Shown here: positions 53,998-64,000 of the stretch, piece after piece
Layout: every line of letters begins with the position of its first letter
Numbering within the stretch: position 1 is the first letter of the stretch
NCBI RefSeq assembly: GCF_019059575.1
Contig: NW_024882743.1
Span: 1 to 64,000 of the forward strand
Length of the DNA: 64,000 nt
Direction: 5' to 3'
Origin: Amphibalanus amphitrite
Taxonomy: Eukaryota; Arthropoda; Thecostraca; Balanomorpha; Balanidae
Notes under the pieces: model-generated
What the model was told of the DNA's origin: nothing
The model's database searches: none
The model's input: the letters and a program-made list of their open reading frames with translations, nothing else
Translations under genes and position numbers: made by a program

Positions 53998-55159
53998 AAT
54001 AAGTGACGATGAGGTCAGTGTGCTACGTAAAGGGCTCAATTTTGTACCGACGCCGACAAGCGTTCCAGTCGCGGATTTTGTTTCGGCGGTCGAAAGTGTG
54101 TGCCGTTCAGACGATGTAACACCGGATGTAGCGAATAGGCTTAGATTCGAGGTCACCAAAGCTCTCAATTCCTTCCGTCCCCCGCAAAGCAAAAATCTCA
54201 GTAAGGGGGAGTGGAAAGCGTTACGTGACCTACAAGATAGGCAAGATATTATGATTTTACCTGCAGATAAGGGTAGATCTGTATGTGTGATGACCTGTGA
54301 GCAGTATCAAAGTAGGTTAGAAACACTAATAGGGGATCACGACACGTACACTGAACTGGATAGGGACCCAACCGGTAGGTACACACGAGAGGTAAGGGGG
54401 GCGCTAAAGGACTTAGAACAACAGGGCAAATTGGACAGAAAAACGTATCTAAAACTGTACCCGTCGGACCCGACTCCGCCATTGCTTTATGGGCTACCGA
54501 AGGTGCACAAGCAGGGCGTTCCGCTACGTCCCATCGTGTCTAGCATAGGCAGTGTAACGTACCAGCTGTCCAAACATTTAGCTAGCATATTATCTCCTCT
54601 GGTAGGCAAGTCTGAACATCATGTCAAGGACACGGCGAGTTTCAAAGAGAGTTTACGAGATGTTACGCTCAGTGACGATGAGACCATGGTTTCTTTTGAC
54701 GTCAAAGCGCTGTTCACATCGGTACCGACAGAGGCAGCATGTGAAGTAGCACGCCAGAGACTCGAAGAAGAGTTTTTGGATGAGGAAAGCAAGGTAAGAG
54801 CGGAAACAGCACTGGAGGTCGAGGATATCATAAAATTGTTACGACTCTGTTTGGGTACTACTTACTTTAGGGTTAACGGAAAGTTCTTTAAGCAAAAGTG
54901 GGGCACGGCTATGGGGAGTCCAGTGAGCGTTGTGGTGGCCAACTTGTTCATGGAATCGTTCGAATCCAGTGCACTCCAGTCGTTTCCACACCCAGTGAAA
55001 CTGTGGAGACGCTACGTAGATGACACGTTCGTGATCTTAAAGAAAGATCAGGTAGATGAACTACTCGACCACCTCAACGCTCAGCACGAGAGGATTGAAT
55101 TCACGCTCGAGGAGGAAAAGGAGGGATCCTTACCTTTTTTTGGATGTAAAGGTATATAG
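53987..55159 (+). pseudogene. Penelope-like reverse transcriptase, N-truncated and frameshifted
   Basis: The frame opens at 53987 right after a stop in the left repeat. No ATG precedes the conserved start; position 54020 is a GTG. Numbered from there, PADKGRSV (81-88), YGLPKVHK (157-164) and RPIVSS (170-175) precede palm motif A FDVKALFTSVP (226-236), motif B TAMGSPVS (296-303) and the catalytic motif C YVDD (332-335). These are the RT signatures of Penelope elements, so the active-site residues survive. The frame is lost at a seven-T run (55135-55141), consistent with a single-base length change, and a stop follows at 55159. Coding continues in another frame. Confidence 0.88.
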
Positions 55160-55810
55160 ACTGGGAGGGGGGACCATGAAGACCGAGGTGTTCAGGAAAG
55201 CAACTCATACGGACAAATACCTTCACTATGAATCACACCACAGCTCACAGCACAAGGCATCAGTCCCACAGACACTTTTCACACGGGCATCACGACTCAC
55301 GACAACACCTGAGGACGAGGAACGCGAGACAGGGAAGATAGAACGGGCACTGGTGAAGAACCACTACCCAAAGCGAATGGTGCGCCGTATCCACAGGCGG
55401 GTAAAAAATAGAGAACGACTACGCATGGGTGAGGGTGGTGGTTCTGAACGGGTAGGCAGGGAACAGGAGGAGGACAAACGGGTTTATGTAAGCATCCCTT
55501 ACATCCAGGGGGTGAGTGAACAGGTCACGCGCGTCCTCCGACCCTACGCGAAGGTCAGCACGAAACCTGCAGCGAACCTTAGTGCTAGGCTCGTCAAACC
55601 CAAGGACAAATTAGGGATCAAAGAGAAGGCTGGGCTGGTCTATCAGTATAAGTGCCAGTGCGGAAAAGTTTATGTAGGGGAAACCGGGAGAAAGCTGAGG
55701 ACGAGGGAGTCAGAACACAAGCGAGCTATAGCAAACGGGAACCGAGACCATTCAGGGATATCGAGGCATATATTAGAAACAGGGCACTCTATCATGTGGG
55801 ACGAAGTTAA
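55139..55810 (+). pseudogene. Penelope-like RT tail and GIY-YIG endonuclease, 5' part
   Basis: Continues after the frameshift with FLDVKVYRLGGG, then a basic linker and the GIY-YIG core LVYQYKCQCGKVYVGETGR followed by a basic helix with Glu-His-Lys. The core includes the conserved paired Cys and the catalytic Arg region. The codons stop matching the family after DEV, exactly where the TTAA-flanked element enters at 55811. The open frame that runs on to 55979 is transposon DNA read by chance. The missing end lies at 58758-58896. Confidence 0.85.
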
Positions 55811-58753
55811 CCCTCGCCGGACCTATTGGTTTTCTACATACGCGCCGGCCGAGGGGGGGGGGGCGGGTACGACCCCCCCTCGCCGTTTCGCCCCTGGTGG
55901 AGCTAGCGCGTCGCGGAAAAAAACGAGCGTGTGCGCCGTTACGAGACGCAGAGGTTGGTACCCGATTTTAAGGTCCTAGGTCAACCGGTGACCTCTGAGG
56001 TCAGGTCAAGTGCCCCAAGGTACGGTTCAGTTTTTGGTGAATAACTTCGCAAAAAAACGGCCGCAGAGCGCCGATTTTGGCAGCATCGTGTTCGCCTTGC
56101 TCAGGCGCGTCGAATGATATACTTTTTGTCCGGGTCAGGTCAACTTGGGGTGTTGACCTCAGGTCCCCAGCCAGCAATTTTGATCCGGGCCCAAGCAGGC
56201 TCAAGTGCGGATTGCCCGAGATTTTTAGTCGGGCTAAAGTCGGCTAGGGCTTGGGCTAAAGTCGGCGTATGACACAAATACGCCGACTAAAGCCCATGCT
56301 CTGCCGGAGGTATGCCCGCTCTGCGAGCTCCGGACAGCCGTAGTTTAGCCCTAGTTGAGCGACGATTGGCGATAGCCCGATTTAAGCCCGAGCAGTGAAT
56401 CCATTTATATAATGGAGATTACTCTGGGCCCGAGCGGGCTGAACTCCGGCAAGCCCACTCTGTGTGCCCTGTCTATCCCGACTTAAGCCATAGAAGTGAA
56501 TGGGGTTTATACATTGCAAACTGCTGTGGCTTTGCTCGGGTTCGGCTCGAGTGATGGCTCCTGTTTTCTCAAGTCTCGACTTGACTTCATCTTGCTTTTG
56601 CTTCACACTGGATCAAGTAGCAAGGAGCAGCCAATGCACTTTCAGCAGGTTGTGCGGTTTCAATGCATATTTAAAATTGTTACGGTCACTCATCTGCTCT
56701 GTTAACCGGTCATCGAGGCTCGAGCATTACAAAAGGAAAGTAGTGGTTGACTTTGATTGAATATATATTTCAAGCGACTACAGACACGTCAAATGAAACA
56801 CAAATACATGAAACAGTGGACTGCAAACTGCAGCAGTAATATGGCATGAGTCATGAAAAAACGCCATCAAAACTATAAAACAATCACAAGGCCCGCTAGC
56901 CTCCCTCCCCGTTCATAATACTTAGTTAAACACTCAACTGAAAGCATAAAGTAAGGACAGCAAGTAATCGCTCATAAGACATAAAGCAATAAGCAAACAA
57001 TCGTTTATAAGGAACTTCACTCTGGTGAATGGGAGCTTTGGAGGCGTCTGGCTCCTCCACACACACACATCTGCAGTAGGTGGTCGGCCAGCTTTCGGCG
57101 CAGTTTCCGTATATGTAGGTATACCTACTTAATTATAAGCAGGCAGTTTCCGCTAAACCACTTGGCGAGGGCAACTGCGGCGTCCACCCGGTCCTGGTTT
57201 GTATAACTATTCCATTTTTTTGGAACCATTTGCTCTAATGGTACGTACCTGAAAAAGAGATTAATTGGTTTAATTTACATTGCATGTTTGCTTGAAAAAT
57301 AACTTATTGATGCATTAATACTGTAAAAACACTTCGCATTGATCCGTATAAAATGTTCATTTGATTTTAAATGCGGACAGAGAATGAGCGTGCTCGGTGA
57401 TAAGTAGATAAATATTTGTGTTTTGTATTTCATTTTCCTGAGTCAGAAGTGCTGGTATTTCACAAAGATATAAAGGCACGGAATGCAGCTTTTCTGAGCG
57501 AGGGTATAAGTCGCCAGGCTGAACAGCTATTCAGCTTCATGTTTGATGGCGTCAAACTCAGTCAAAATCATGACGTTTACATACGATCAAGCGCACCATT
57601 CAATACACTTACCTACCGTAAGACTCCATGCCAGTCCACTTGATAAGAGCAGTGAGCACTATCCCTTCTTCGCGCTGTCACACGCGCCCAAACATCAACC
57701 ACCAAATGCCCCAACACCGGTGTGTCGTTTCGTCGCACAGCGCACAGACTGTCACAAACGCTGCACATGATTGGCGCAGAACTGCGCATGCGCGAACAGC
57801 CGAACAAGTATGGCTAAGCTCCGGCTTTACTCCAGTTAGCCGAAGGACACAGCCAGCTTGATCAGCCCGCGCTCCGCCCAAGTTAAGCCTGTTTTGGATG
57901 CGCGGGCAGATGTCGGGCTGAGCTACTGCTATCCGCACGTGGGCATAGCTGCGGCATGCCCCAGCTCAGCCCTAGTAAAAAATACATTGGTTTTGATCAA
58001 AGTGGGCAAACCCAAGCTAAGCCCAAGCTGCCCGACGCTTGCCACAGTTCAGCCCAAGCGAATTGCTGGCTGGGTCAAGGTCAGGTCAGCACCCCCAGGT
58101 CACGAAGTTGGTCGAAAGAGATCATGTCGCATATCATTCGATTCGGCAGACCTTCCTGATTCCATTGGTGGCTTTCCCGACTCGCTAGCTCAATTTGATC
58201 AAGAGTTATTGACGAAAAACTAATATGACCTTGATGACGTCATAAATGACGTCACGCAAGGTCAACATTGCAAAAGTGACGCATCTAACCTTGCAAGAGT
58301 GCATCAAATCACGATTCTGTGTGCTTGATATAGTTGGAGATCGTTCCCGGCGCCAGAATAGCAGTTTTCATTTTTCCCCATTGACTTATAATGGTGAGGT
58401 CACGAAAATGACCTGACCTCATATGACCTTTAGGAAAAATCCGAGATATACAAGTTGTGGGACTCATAATGGATACTAGATCCTGTAAGTTTCATTTCCC
58501 TGTGACATCTCCTCTGGCAGTGAGGGCGTTGCGAAGTTGCGACATCTGAAGACCGTGCAGAGGTTCACTTATGACGTCATAGGTCAGTGACCTGACCTGA
58601 CCCAAAAATGTGGTTGGTGTCAAAAGATCCGGCTTGGGTCAAAGGTCAGGTATGCCAAGTTTCAGCTCTCTATCGCCAGCGTGTTCGGAGCTATCGCGAA
58701 AAAACCCTATGGGGGGGGGCGGCACCCGCCCCCCCCCCCTCGGCCGGCGAGGG
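55811..58753. mobile_element. piggyBac-type element nested in the Penelope-like ORF
   Basis: Ends CCCTCGCCGG (55811-55820) and CCGGCGAGGG (58744-58753) form a perfect 10 bp inverted repeat, flanked by TTAA on both sides (55807-55810 and 58754-58757). A G/C-rich subterminal block (GCCGGCCGAGGGG) is also inverted between the ends. Inner inverted words (CCCAGCCAGCAATT at about 56173 against its complement at about 58060-58073; TCGAATGATAT near 56110 and its complement near 58130) suggest fold-back structure or a further nested unit. A strong hairpin lies at 56253-56295. No transposase frame, so non-autonomous. It carries three CREs and many AGGTCA words. Confidence 0.85.
58636..58648 (+). promoter_or_regulatory. 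Perfect DR1 nuclear-receptor element in transposon DNA
   Basis: GGGTCAAAGGTCA is two half-sites spaced by one base, the classical HNF4/RXR-type DR1. It lies in the right arm of the TTAA element, 60-70 bp from a CRE at 58572-58579. Binding is inferred from the motif only. Confidence 0.5.
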
Positions 58754-58757
58754 TTAA

Positions 58758-58896
58758 AATTTTGGACTATGAGACGAACTGGGGTAAACGAAAGGTGAAG
58801 GAGGGGTTTTATATTTCCAGGGTAGACAGACAGAACAGCATCAATATCTTACCCGGGTGGGAGGTGCCGGACATGTACAGGGCACTGCGTGTATAG
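58758..58896 (+). pseudogene. GIY-YIG endonuclease, 3' part of the Penelope-like ORF
   Basis: Begins right after the second TTAA with KILDYETNWGKRKVKEGFYI and ends at the TAG at 58894-58896. It continues the frame interrupted at 55810 and retains the conserved Glu of the family's final helix. Removing the insert plus one TTAA would restore the junction, which demonstrates the insertion order. Confidence 0.85.
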
Positions 58897-58970
58897 GGCG
58901 AATTCCAGGGAGTCTGAGTGAGCTATTATAGGCACACTTAGTTTAGAAGTGTTGAAAAATATGTGCGGGT

Positions 58971-59440
58971 GTTGTATGTGATTATTAGAGCGAATATGCG
59001 AGCTTGTGCGTCTGCGGACTACCTCCGATTAATTGTCTCGATCTCGGTTGTTACGATCATGAACTTACGATGACTGCCGAAAGTTTGGCACGAATGTTAC
59101 GGACGATTACGTCTTAGTTCATTAATATGTGTTATGGAATGTTGGTCAAAAGAGAAGTCAGTGTGAGGTAACTTTCAAATATCGGTTTCTTTCATGTAAT
59201 GTGTGCTCACGCTCAGTTATGGTGTATTCGTATGATTATTTTGTGCATCTGTGCTTTAGACGTACGGCTACAACTTTTCATCGTGGTGGTATGTATTTTG
59301 GTAGGTGTTTGAGACGTTTGAGACGTATTGTCTTGTATTTCAATGCATTTTAAAGCACGGCTGACGAAGGGAGCAGAAGCTTCCGAAAGCTACCGAATCA
59401 ATATACGCATTACTGGTGTCGAAGAATTGGTTCCTAAATA
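58971..59440 (+). repeat. Right terminal repeat of the Penelope-like element
   Basis: 470 bp, inverted relative to 53504-53997. It follows the ORF stop by about 75 bp and is followed by a 33 bp tail that the left repeat lacks, which marks it as the original 3' end. Confidence 0.9.
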
Positions 59441-60292
59441 CTTATAATGTCCCAGTACAATAATTCCATATTTAATACTTTGTTCAGCGAGCAGTAATGC
59501 AATCCAGTATATTGCGAGCACTTCTGCATCACATAGAACCGTCAAACAATGGGGAAGCCAGTAATCTAGCGTCATTTGCACACTGGTACCTATAACTATT
59601 GTTCCGTATGATGTGACTGCGTTTACTGGTCCTTCGTACATACACATATCCCACCTATAATCTATATTGAACGTTGCATTGTAATCATACAAGTTACTTT
59701 TTTTATTACACCGTATCAAAAGATCCTACAAAATCGGATACGATTGTTTGTGTAAGGCTCGGCCTCTTCTTTCCTCATCACAAGCGAGTCAAGCCAACAT
59801 CGGTGGTCCCTATCTTAGAAGTTCCGGTATGGCGAGAACGAGGGTCTCTATCTTAGAGATTTTCCGGCAGCACAAGAACGGGATCCCATGGAAGTTCTAG
59901 GCCGAGGTATTAGACCAATTTGAAAATCAGAGTACGTCGATGGAGTACCGGAACTGGGAGATGACAAGACCAATTAAAATGCGGGCTTTGGCCATACAGA
60001 GTCATCACGAGATTGTCATTTAGGGATAAAAGTTCTTGACAGACGATCCCTTAAATAAAATATCATTTTAGTGTCGTGTTGTCAGTTGTGATCTACATGC
60101 AAGGATATATAGAAAGACTGTAGAATGAATACTTTACGAATCAAAATATGTTTAGGAACATGAAATGCATTTGTTTCGACTGGCATTTTCTACCAATGCA
60201 AATATTGGCTTGGCCTTAAAACGTAGACCCAATTAAAGTCGCCATATAAGAAGTCGTTACGGAGCGAGCGAAGCGAGCGGAGTCTTTCCTTA

Positions 60293-61061
60293 AGGCGGCC
60301 GCACACTGGGCCATTCGGCGGGCGAGATTCCGCAAAAGCGGAATGTCGCGGGCGACATTCCTACAGCGGCTTTCCGCTTGTTTTCAGCAGTTTACAGGAC
60401 CATTCGGCGGTGCGATTTTCTACTTAGTATTTTCAGGAACTTTATGTGAAACATTTTATGATAAATATAAACGAATGCAAACTAAATACATTTAAGCGAA
60501 AACAATATTTGCTTATTTAATGCGATTATGCTATATTTCTGTACAATAAAGTTTTGAATATCTATTCATTTGACATAATTTCTGGAGAAAGTTGCAAAAA
60601 ATAAAGCTCGTGATTAATGTAAACAACCGTGTTTGTCGACAAATGCAAGAAACCTAAAGACAATTGTGGAGAGGCACATAGTAACCCATTATTGCAATAA
60701 CCAATGAAGTGTATAAAAACCATTTAATATGGGGAAAGAAGTGCCGCTACGATTTTTTATCAAGTGAAGTCTATTTCTCGGCTGCTCCATCAATAGTTGG
60801 TGAGTTTCAAGTTCCACAATTTCGGGTGTCCGCGGCGTCGCCGAGGAAAAAGCTGAACCGGTCAACCGGTCCAGCTTTTTCCGCAACTCCGCGGCTGTTC
60901 GCGCGCATGCGCACTCTACCCGCGGACAGCTAGCTGGCAGCGGTCGGCTGATAATTTTGTCGTTTCGGCAGCTGATTCGGCGTCCACGAAAGCGTAATGT
61001 CGCCACGGAATTGCGTTTTTGCGGAATGTCGCCCGCCGAATGGCCTAGTGTGCGGCCGCCT
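60293..61061. mobile_element. PIF/Harbinger-type element (769 bp)
   Basis: Left end AGGCGGCCGCACACTGGGCC and right end GGCCTAGTGTGCGGCCGCCT are inverted with one mismatch over 20 bases, extending inward through ATTCGGCGGGCGA. TTA flanks both sides (60290-60292 and 61062-61064). The interior has a perfect hairpin-like segment (AAAAAGCTG...CAGCTTTTT around ACCGGT repeats, about 60847-60880) and frames of 74-105 codons without a recognisable transposase. Non-autonomous. Confidence 0.82.
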
Positions 61062-61090
61062 TTAGATTAACGGAAATTTCTGAGTATGAG

Positions 61091-61115
61091 CGGCCGGCCG
61101 GCCGGCCGGCCGGCC
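61091..61115. repeat. (GGCC)n microsatellite
   Basis: About six tandem GGCC units, a fully self-complementary run next to the Harbinger-type element. Confidence 0.85.
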
Positions 61116-61134
61116 GTGCGGACGCTTTTGCGAG

Positions 61135-61690
61135 GCTTATATCTCAGCAACCACTTGACCGATTTACATGCGGTAATTTTTGTAGGGTAGCTTCATTCCT
61201 TCTACCAAGTATTGGACTATTCCCGATGCATGTGGGTGACCCCTTATGCACGTGCCACGTGCAAAACGAAGAGGTGTCAGTTTTGTAATTGTTGCAATAT
61301 CTCGGTAACTACTTGGCCGATTGCGCTGAAAGTTGGCATGTAGGTAGGCACCCACTAGGCACTGCATATCCGTGTGCCATGAGTTGGGGTGCTGCTGCAC
61401 GTGCGCACGTGCAGGGGTCGTTTCCAGATCTCGAGAACGGCTGGACCGATGGCGCTCAAATTTGGTACACGGTTAGGGACCAGTTAGTAGGGTGCCGTGC
61501 ACAAGTCAGTTGGGACCCATTTTGCACGTGCGCACGTGCAGGGTGCCGCTTCCAGATCTCGAGAACGGCTGGGCCGATTGTGCTCTAATTTGGCACATCG
61601 CTAGAGACCGGTTAGTAAGGTGCCGTGCAGAAGTCAGTTGGAGGTACCCCCTCGAAATTTCCCACGTGCAAGGCCCACCCTCTCGCTCGC
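61135..61690. repeat. Diverged tandem repeat array of about 125-160 bp units
   Basis: A phrase like ATCTCxxxAACxxCTxGxCC recurs at about 61141, 61300, 61425 and 61556. Two copies of the 18 bp palindrome TGCACGTGCGCACGTGCA (61396-61413 and 61523-61540) sit at equivalent places in two units. GGAGCGAGCGAAGCGAGC at about 60261 is echoed inversely by GCTCGCTCCGTTAGTCG near 61685, so the array may be part of a larger element that the Harbinger-type unit entered. Confidence 0.6.
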
Positions 61691-62912
61691 TCCGTTAGTC
61701 GCCCCAAAAGGCGTTATACTGGTTTAAAATTCAGGCGGCACGTTTCTAACTGAACAATTATACCGATGGTCCAATATTCTACAGACTTGGATTCTAAAGC
61801 ATGTGTCTTTTAATTAGGCCCACTTTATTGAATAATATGGGTGTAAATTATCCTTCAATATGAAAATCAAGACAAAAATCAAAAAGAGAGATTATTCACC
61901 TGACAAATTAGCTGACACATGCTGAAACTTATTGGCAGGGATATGATGACTAATTTGGATACCATAATCATTCTTACCATGAAATGCCACAGGGCTTATG
62001 TTAAAATGCCGAAATTGTTTGTAAAACTCCAGCCCTCGCAGGCCTCGGTGAATGAAATGATAAGCGATAATGAAACAAAATACACATGCATCAAATAAAA
62101 ATACATGCCTAGTACCTACCTATATGATGCTTAGATTGCTTAGCATGCGCATGTGCAATAGACCGATAAGCATAAGTGTTCACCATCCACTTGGATAGGG
62201 TCAACCATCCATTCGCATCCCCTCAGGAAGGATCCATCATCCATTCACCATCCACCGGCATGACGAAATGAAGCGAGGTGCGCGCACGCTCCTTAGTTTC
62301 ACAGCGCCGCCTAGGCTGACGACATTTCTACCACTAGATGGCAGCAGTAGTGTGCGCCTGAATGCATGCTGTGCCGGAGGACTTGGATCGAGCGCCTGTA
62401 CGGCGAAGGCCATGATCACGATGCCAGCTGACATTGGCCATGCCATTCTATTGAATGCTTCATAGAAACACGGCAAATGTGTAGTTTGGGTTTACCTGGT
62501 ATCCTAAAGCTAACAGATTTATTTATTCATATTTGCAGATGCATGAGCCCGATTACCACTGAAGGTAGGCATAACTGTCGTAATATTCACAAGGCAAGTC
62601 AATTATATTATATAATGCTGATAAAATCAGCTGACAAATTTATCACACGTAGCAGAAGCAAGAGTCATATTGCCTTGATAAACATGGAACAATGCGTTGC
62701 AGGCTGCAGCTCAGCTTGAGGCATGGCACGGACATGCCCCAGACGAAAGTCGGCAGCGCCACCTGCCCTACCTTTTCCACAGATGTCGCTGTAAGCCTCC
62801 TGTCTTTACCGTCTGGACTGCCTGCGTCGGGTCCGTGACGACTACGAGTTACCGACCGCCCTAGTCCTCATAATCCATTTCACCCTCTCCCGTGGCGTGC
62901 TCGCCCGCCTAC

Positions 62913-63094
62913 CTGGCGCAGGCGGAGACGGAGATCCTGGATCCCCTGAGCAGGTAGAAGCCCCAGAACTCTCTGACGTCGTCAGTGAGGGTGAGCCGAT
63001 GGCGCAGTGTGACCGGCACGCGCCGGCTGTGCTGCGGCAGGTGGCCGTGGGCCCGGTACGATGTGAACGGCGCTTCACTGGTCAGCTCCTGCGC
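62913..63094 (-). CDS. Penultimate exon of the APD1-4-like membrane protein
   Basis: Read on the minus strand, an acceptor (CCCACCGTTTGCAG) is followed by 182 bp encoding a 60-residue stretch beginning AQELTSEAPFTSY, passing through DDVREFWGFYLLRGSRISVS and ending in ACA plus two bases of an Arg codon. The donor is CGCCAG|GTAGGC. Only this frame is open across the exon. Joining to 49496 gives a continuous WGFYLL-GS...C-R...G-LLVV-G...C pattern, typical of the DUF4792-like domain as I remember it. Phase and content both support the join. The exon starts in phase 0, and its upstream partner is outside the window. Confidence 0.75.
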
Positions 63095-64000
63095 CTGCAA
63101 ACGGTGGGGGAACGATCAGATAGATGAGCCTGGGAAGGTGTGTATGGGTGGGCGGGGGGGGGGGGGAGGTGGCGGGGGTTAAAACTCAGTCTGTAATGGC
63201 GGGGTAGCGAGGGGGTACTAAAACTGAGACGATGGGAACTGGGAGCGAACGGTGGCGGGTGACTACAGAAGAACCTGAGCATAATGATGATCATCTTGGG
63301 TCTCAGGCATTCAGGAAGTATTGTCTGATTTTCCGTCAGTTTAGCAGCAGATTTGCAAGCGCGGATCCGCTGGCTAGAGTTGAAAGACCCTGTTCATGTC
63401 TGCTTATTTGTATCTTTCCTGGTTAGATTATGCGCGTTATACGCAATAAAAAATCACAAAAGAGCTGCCATTTTTACCCTTGTACTGACAAAGAGTGTTT
63501 GACAAGTAAAACGGGGACTGCATCAAAATCACACTTCACTGATAGTCCCTTGACCAGTGACCATAGGCGCAGTCGGGAGCTTTCGTAGCTGGAAGAAACA
63601 TCACATTTTCCGATTAAAACTTTCAAGAGATCGCTGTTATATTTTGACAAAAGTACGCTCTTGGGATGGAAATCAAGTCAAACAACCGTCAGGTGAATTA
63701 CAGTATCATTAAATCAATCGTCATCTACATAGCAGGGTATCACCTTCAATGAACAATGCCCGAGGACATTTTCAAACACAATTTTGCACGATATTAACGA
63801 TGAATCACCCACCCAATCTTCCTCAATCGGTCTCCGTTGACGGCGGTCTGGGACGGATGACCTACTTATCGTCCGGTCCGCGGCCGGTGCTCGGAGCAGA
63901 TAACCTAAGGTCAAGGTCAGCTGAGACCCGCCGCCGGGGGCGGTGACTGACCGGCGGTAGACCATTCAGCAGGCACGTGATCAGCCAGCTGTTGCTAGCT
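63095..64000 (-). other. Upstream intron of the minus-strand gene (partial)
   Basis: No further exon is evident to the right edge. A G-run tract at 63150-63180 is a C-rich stretch on the gene's strand just before the acceptor. A GC patch lies at 63830-63960. Confidence 0.4.

Larger units (their letters stand above)
53504..59473 (+). mobile_element. Penelope-like retroelement, truncated and disrupted
   Basis: A 6 kb insertion flanked by a perfect 14 bp direct repeat AATACTTTGTTCAG (53490-53503 and 59474-59487). It has inverted terminal repeats (53504-53997 and 58971-59440), then a short unique 3' tail to 59473. Between them lie a reverse transcriptase and a C-terminal GIY-YIG endonuclease, the domain order that defines Penelope-like elements. 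The frame begins immediately at the inner edge of the left repeat and lacks a normal N-terminal part. It carries a frameshift in a T-run and is split by a 2.9 kb DNA transposon. Orientation is opposite to the host gene. Confidence 0.9.
49497..62912 (-). other. 13.4 kb intron of the minus-strand gene
   Basis: Bounded by donor CGCCAG|GTAGGC (read on the minus strand from 62913) and acceptor CTCGCCAG|G (to 49496). Phases match exactly: two bases of an Arg codon on the donor side, one on the acceptor side. It holds a tRNA-like SINE, a tailed retroposon, the Penelope-like element with its nested insert, a Harbinger-type element and a 61 kb tandem array. The stretches 50014-50478, 50827-53489 (apart from the TTAGG run), 59488-60289 and 61690-62912 show no other feature I can support, apart from a near-duplicate phrase (CTATCTTAGA...TTCCGG) at 59.80-59.87 kb and CCATCCA reiterations near 62.2 kb. 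Confidence 0.75.

Overview
This is a eukaryotic, animal-type window: sparse genes in long noncoding DNA, spliced exons with consensus GT/AG borders, a neuropeptide-type GPCR, a Penelope-like retroelement and several TIR DNA transposons with clean target-site duplications. A short TTAGG run and the gene style suggest an arthropod, perhaps a crustacean such as a barnacle. That placement is inference and I cannot prove it from 64 kb.

Only two protein-coding loci are well supported. (1) An intronless GPCR of 637 codons at 40358-42271 (+), with a signal peptide, seven transmembrane segments and DRY, CWxP and NPxxY motifs; it most resembles GPR83-like neuropeptide receptors. (2) The last two exons of a type I membrane-protein gene on the minus strand, 62913-63094 and 47945-49496. 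They join in phase across a 13.4 kb intron. Its conserved pieces recall the animal DUF4792/DUF4793 (APD1-4-like) ectodomain, split here by a long Ser/Thr/Pro/Arg-rich insert. Its 5' exons lie beyond the right edge. The two genes converge. A single candidate internal exon at 20068-20246 (+) is weaker.

The rest is mostly repeats. Left third (1-31 kb): a pair of TA-flanked MITEs (136-279 and 23861-24001), a piggyBac-type TIR element (513-1412), a hAT-type MITE (15824-16088), a PIF/Harbinger-type MITE (17712-17975), two large minisatellites (about 19.05-19.31 and 21.95-22.25 kb), a 1.8 kb TIR element with an ATCT duplication (24653-26459) and a 1.17 kb near-perfect palindrome (29591-30763). Middle (31-47 kb): mostly featureless DNA, GC-rich blocks, the GPCR and a 61-copy GA repeat. 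Right (47-64 kb): the minus-strand gene, whose intron holds a tRNA-like SINE, a 3'-tailed retroposon, and a 6 kb Penelope-like element (53504-59473) with inverted terminal repeats and a 14 bp duplication. That element's GIY-YIG reading frame is interrupted by a 2.9 kb TTAA-flanked piggyBac-type element. A second Harbinger-type element (60293-61061) lies further right.

Recurring TGACGTCA (CRE) and AGGTCA (nuclear-receptor half-site) motifs occur in repeat DNA at about 0.7-2.3, 47.3-47.5 and 56-58.6 kb. No CRISPR array, rRNA, operon or intact canonical tRNA was seen.
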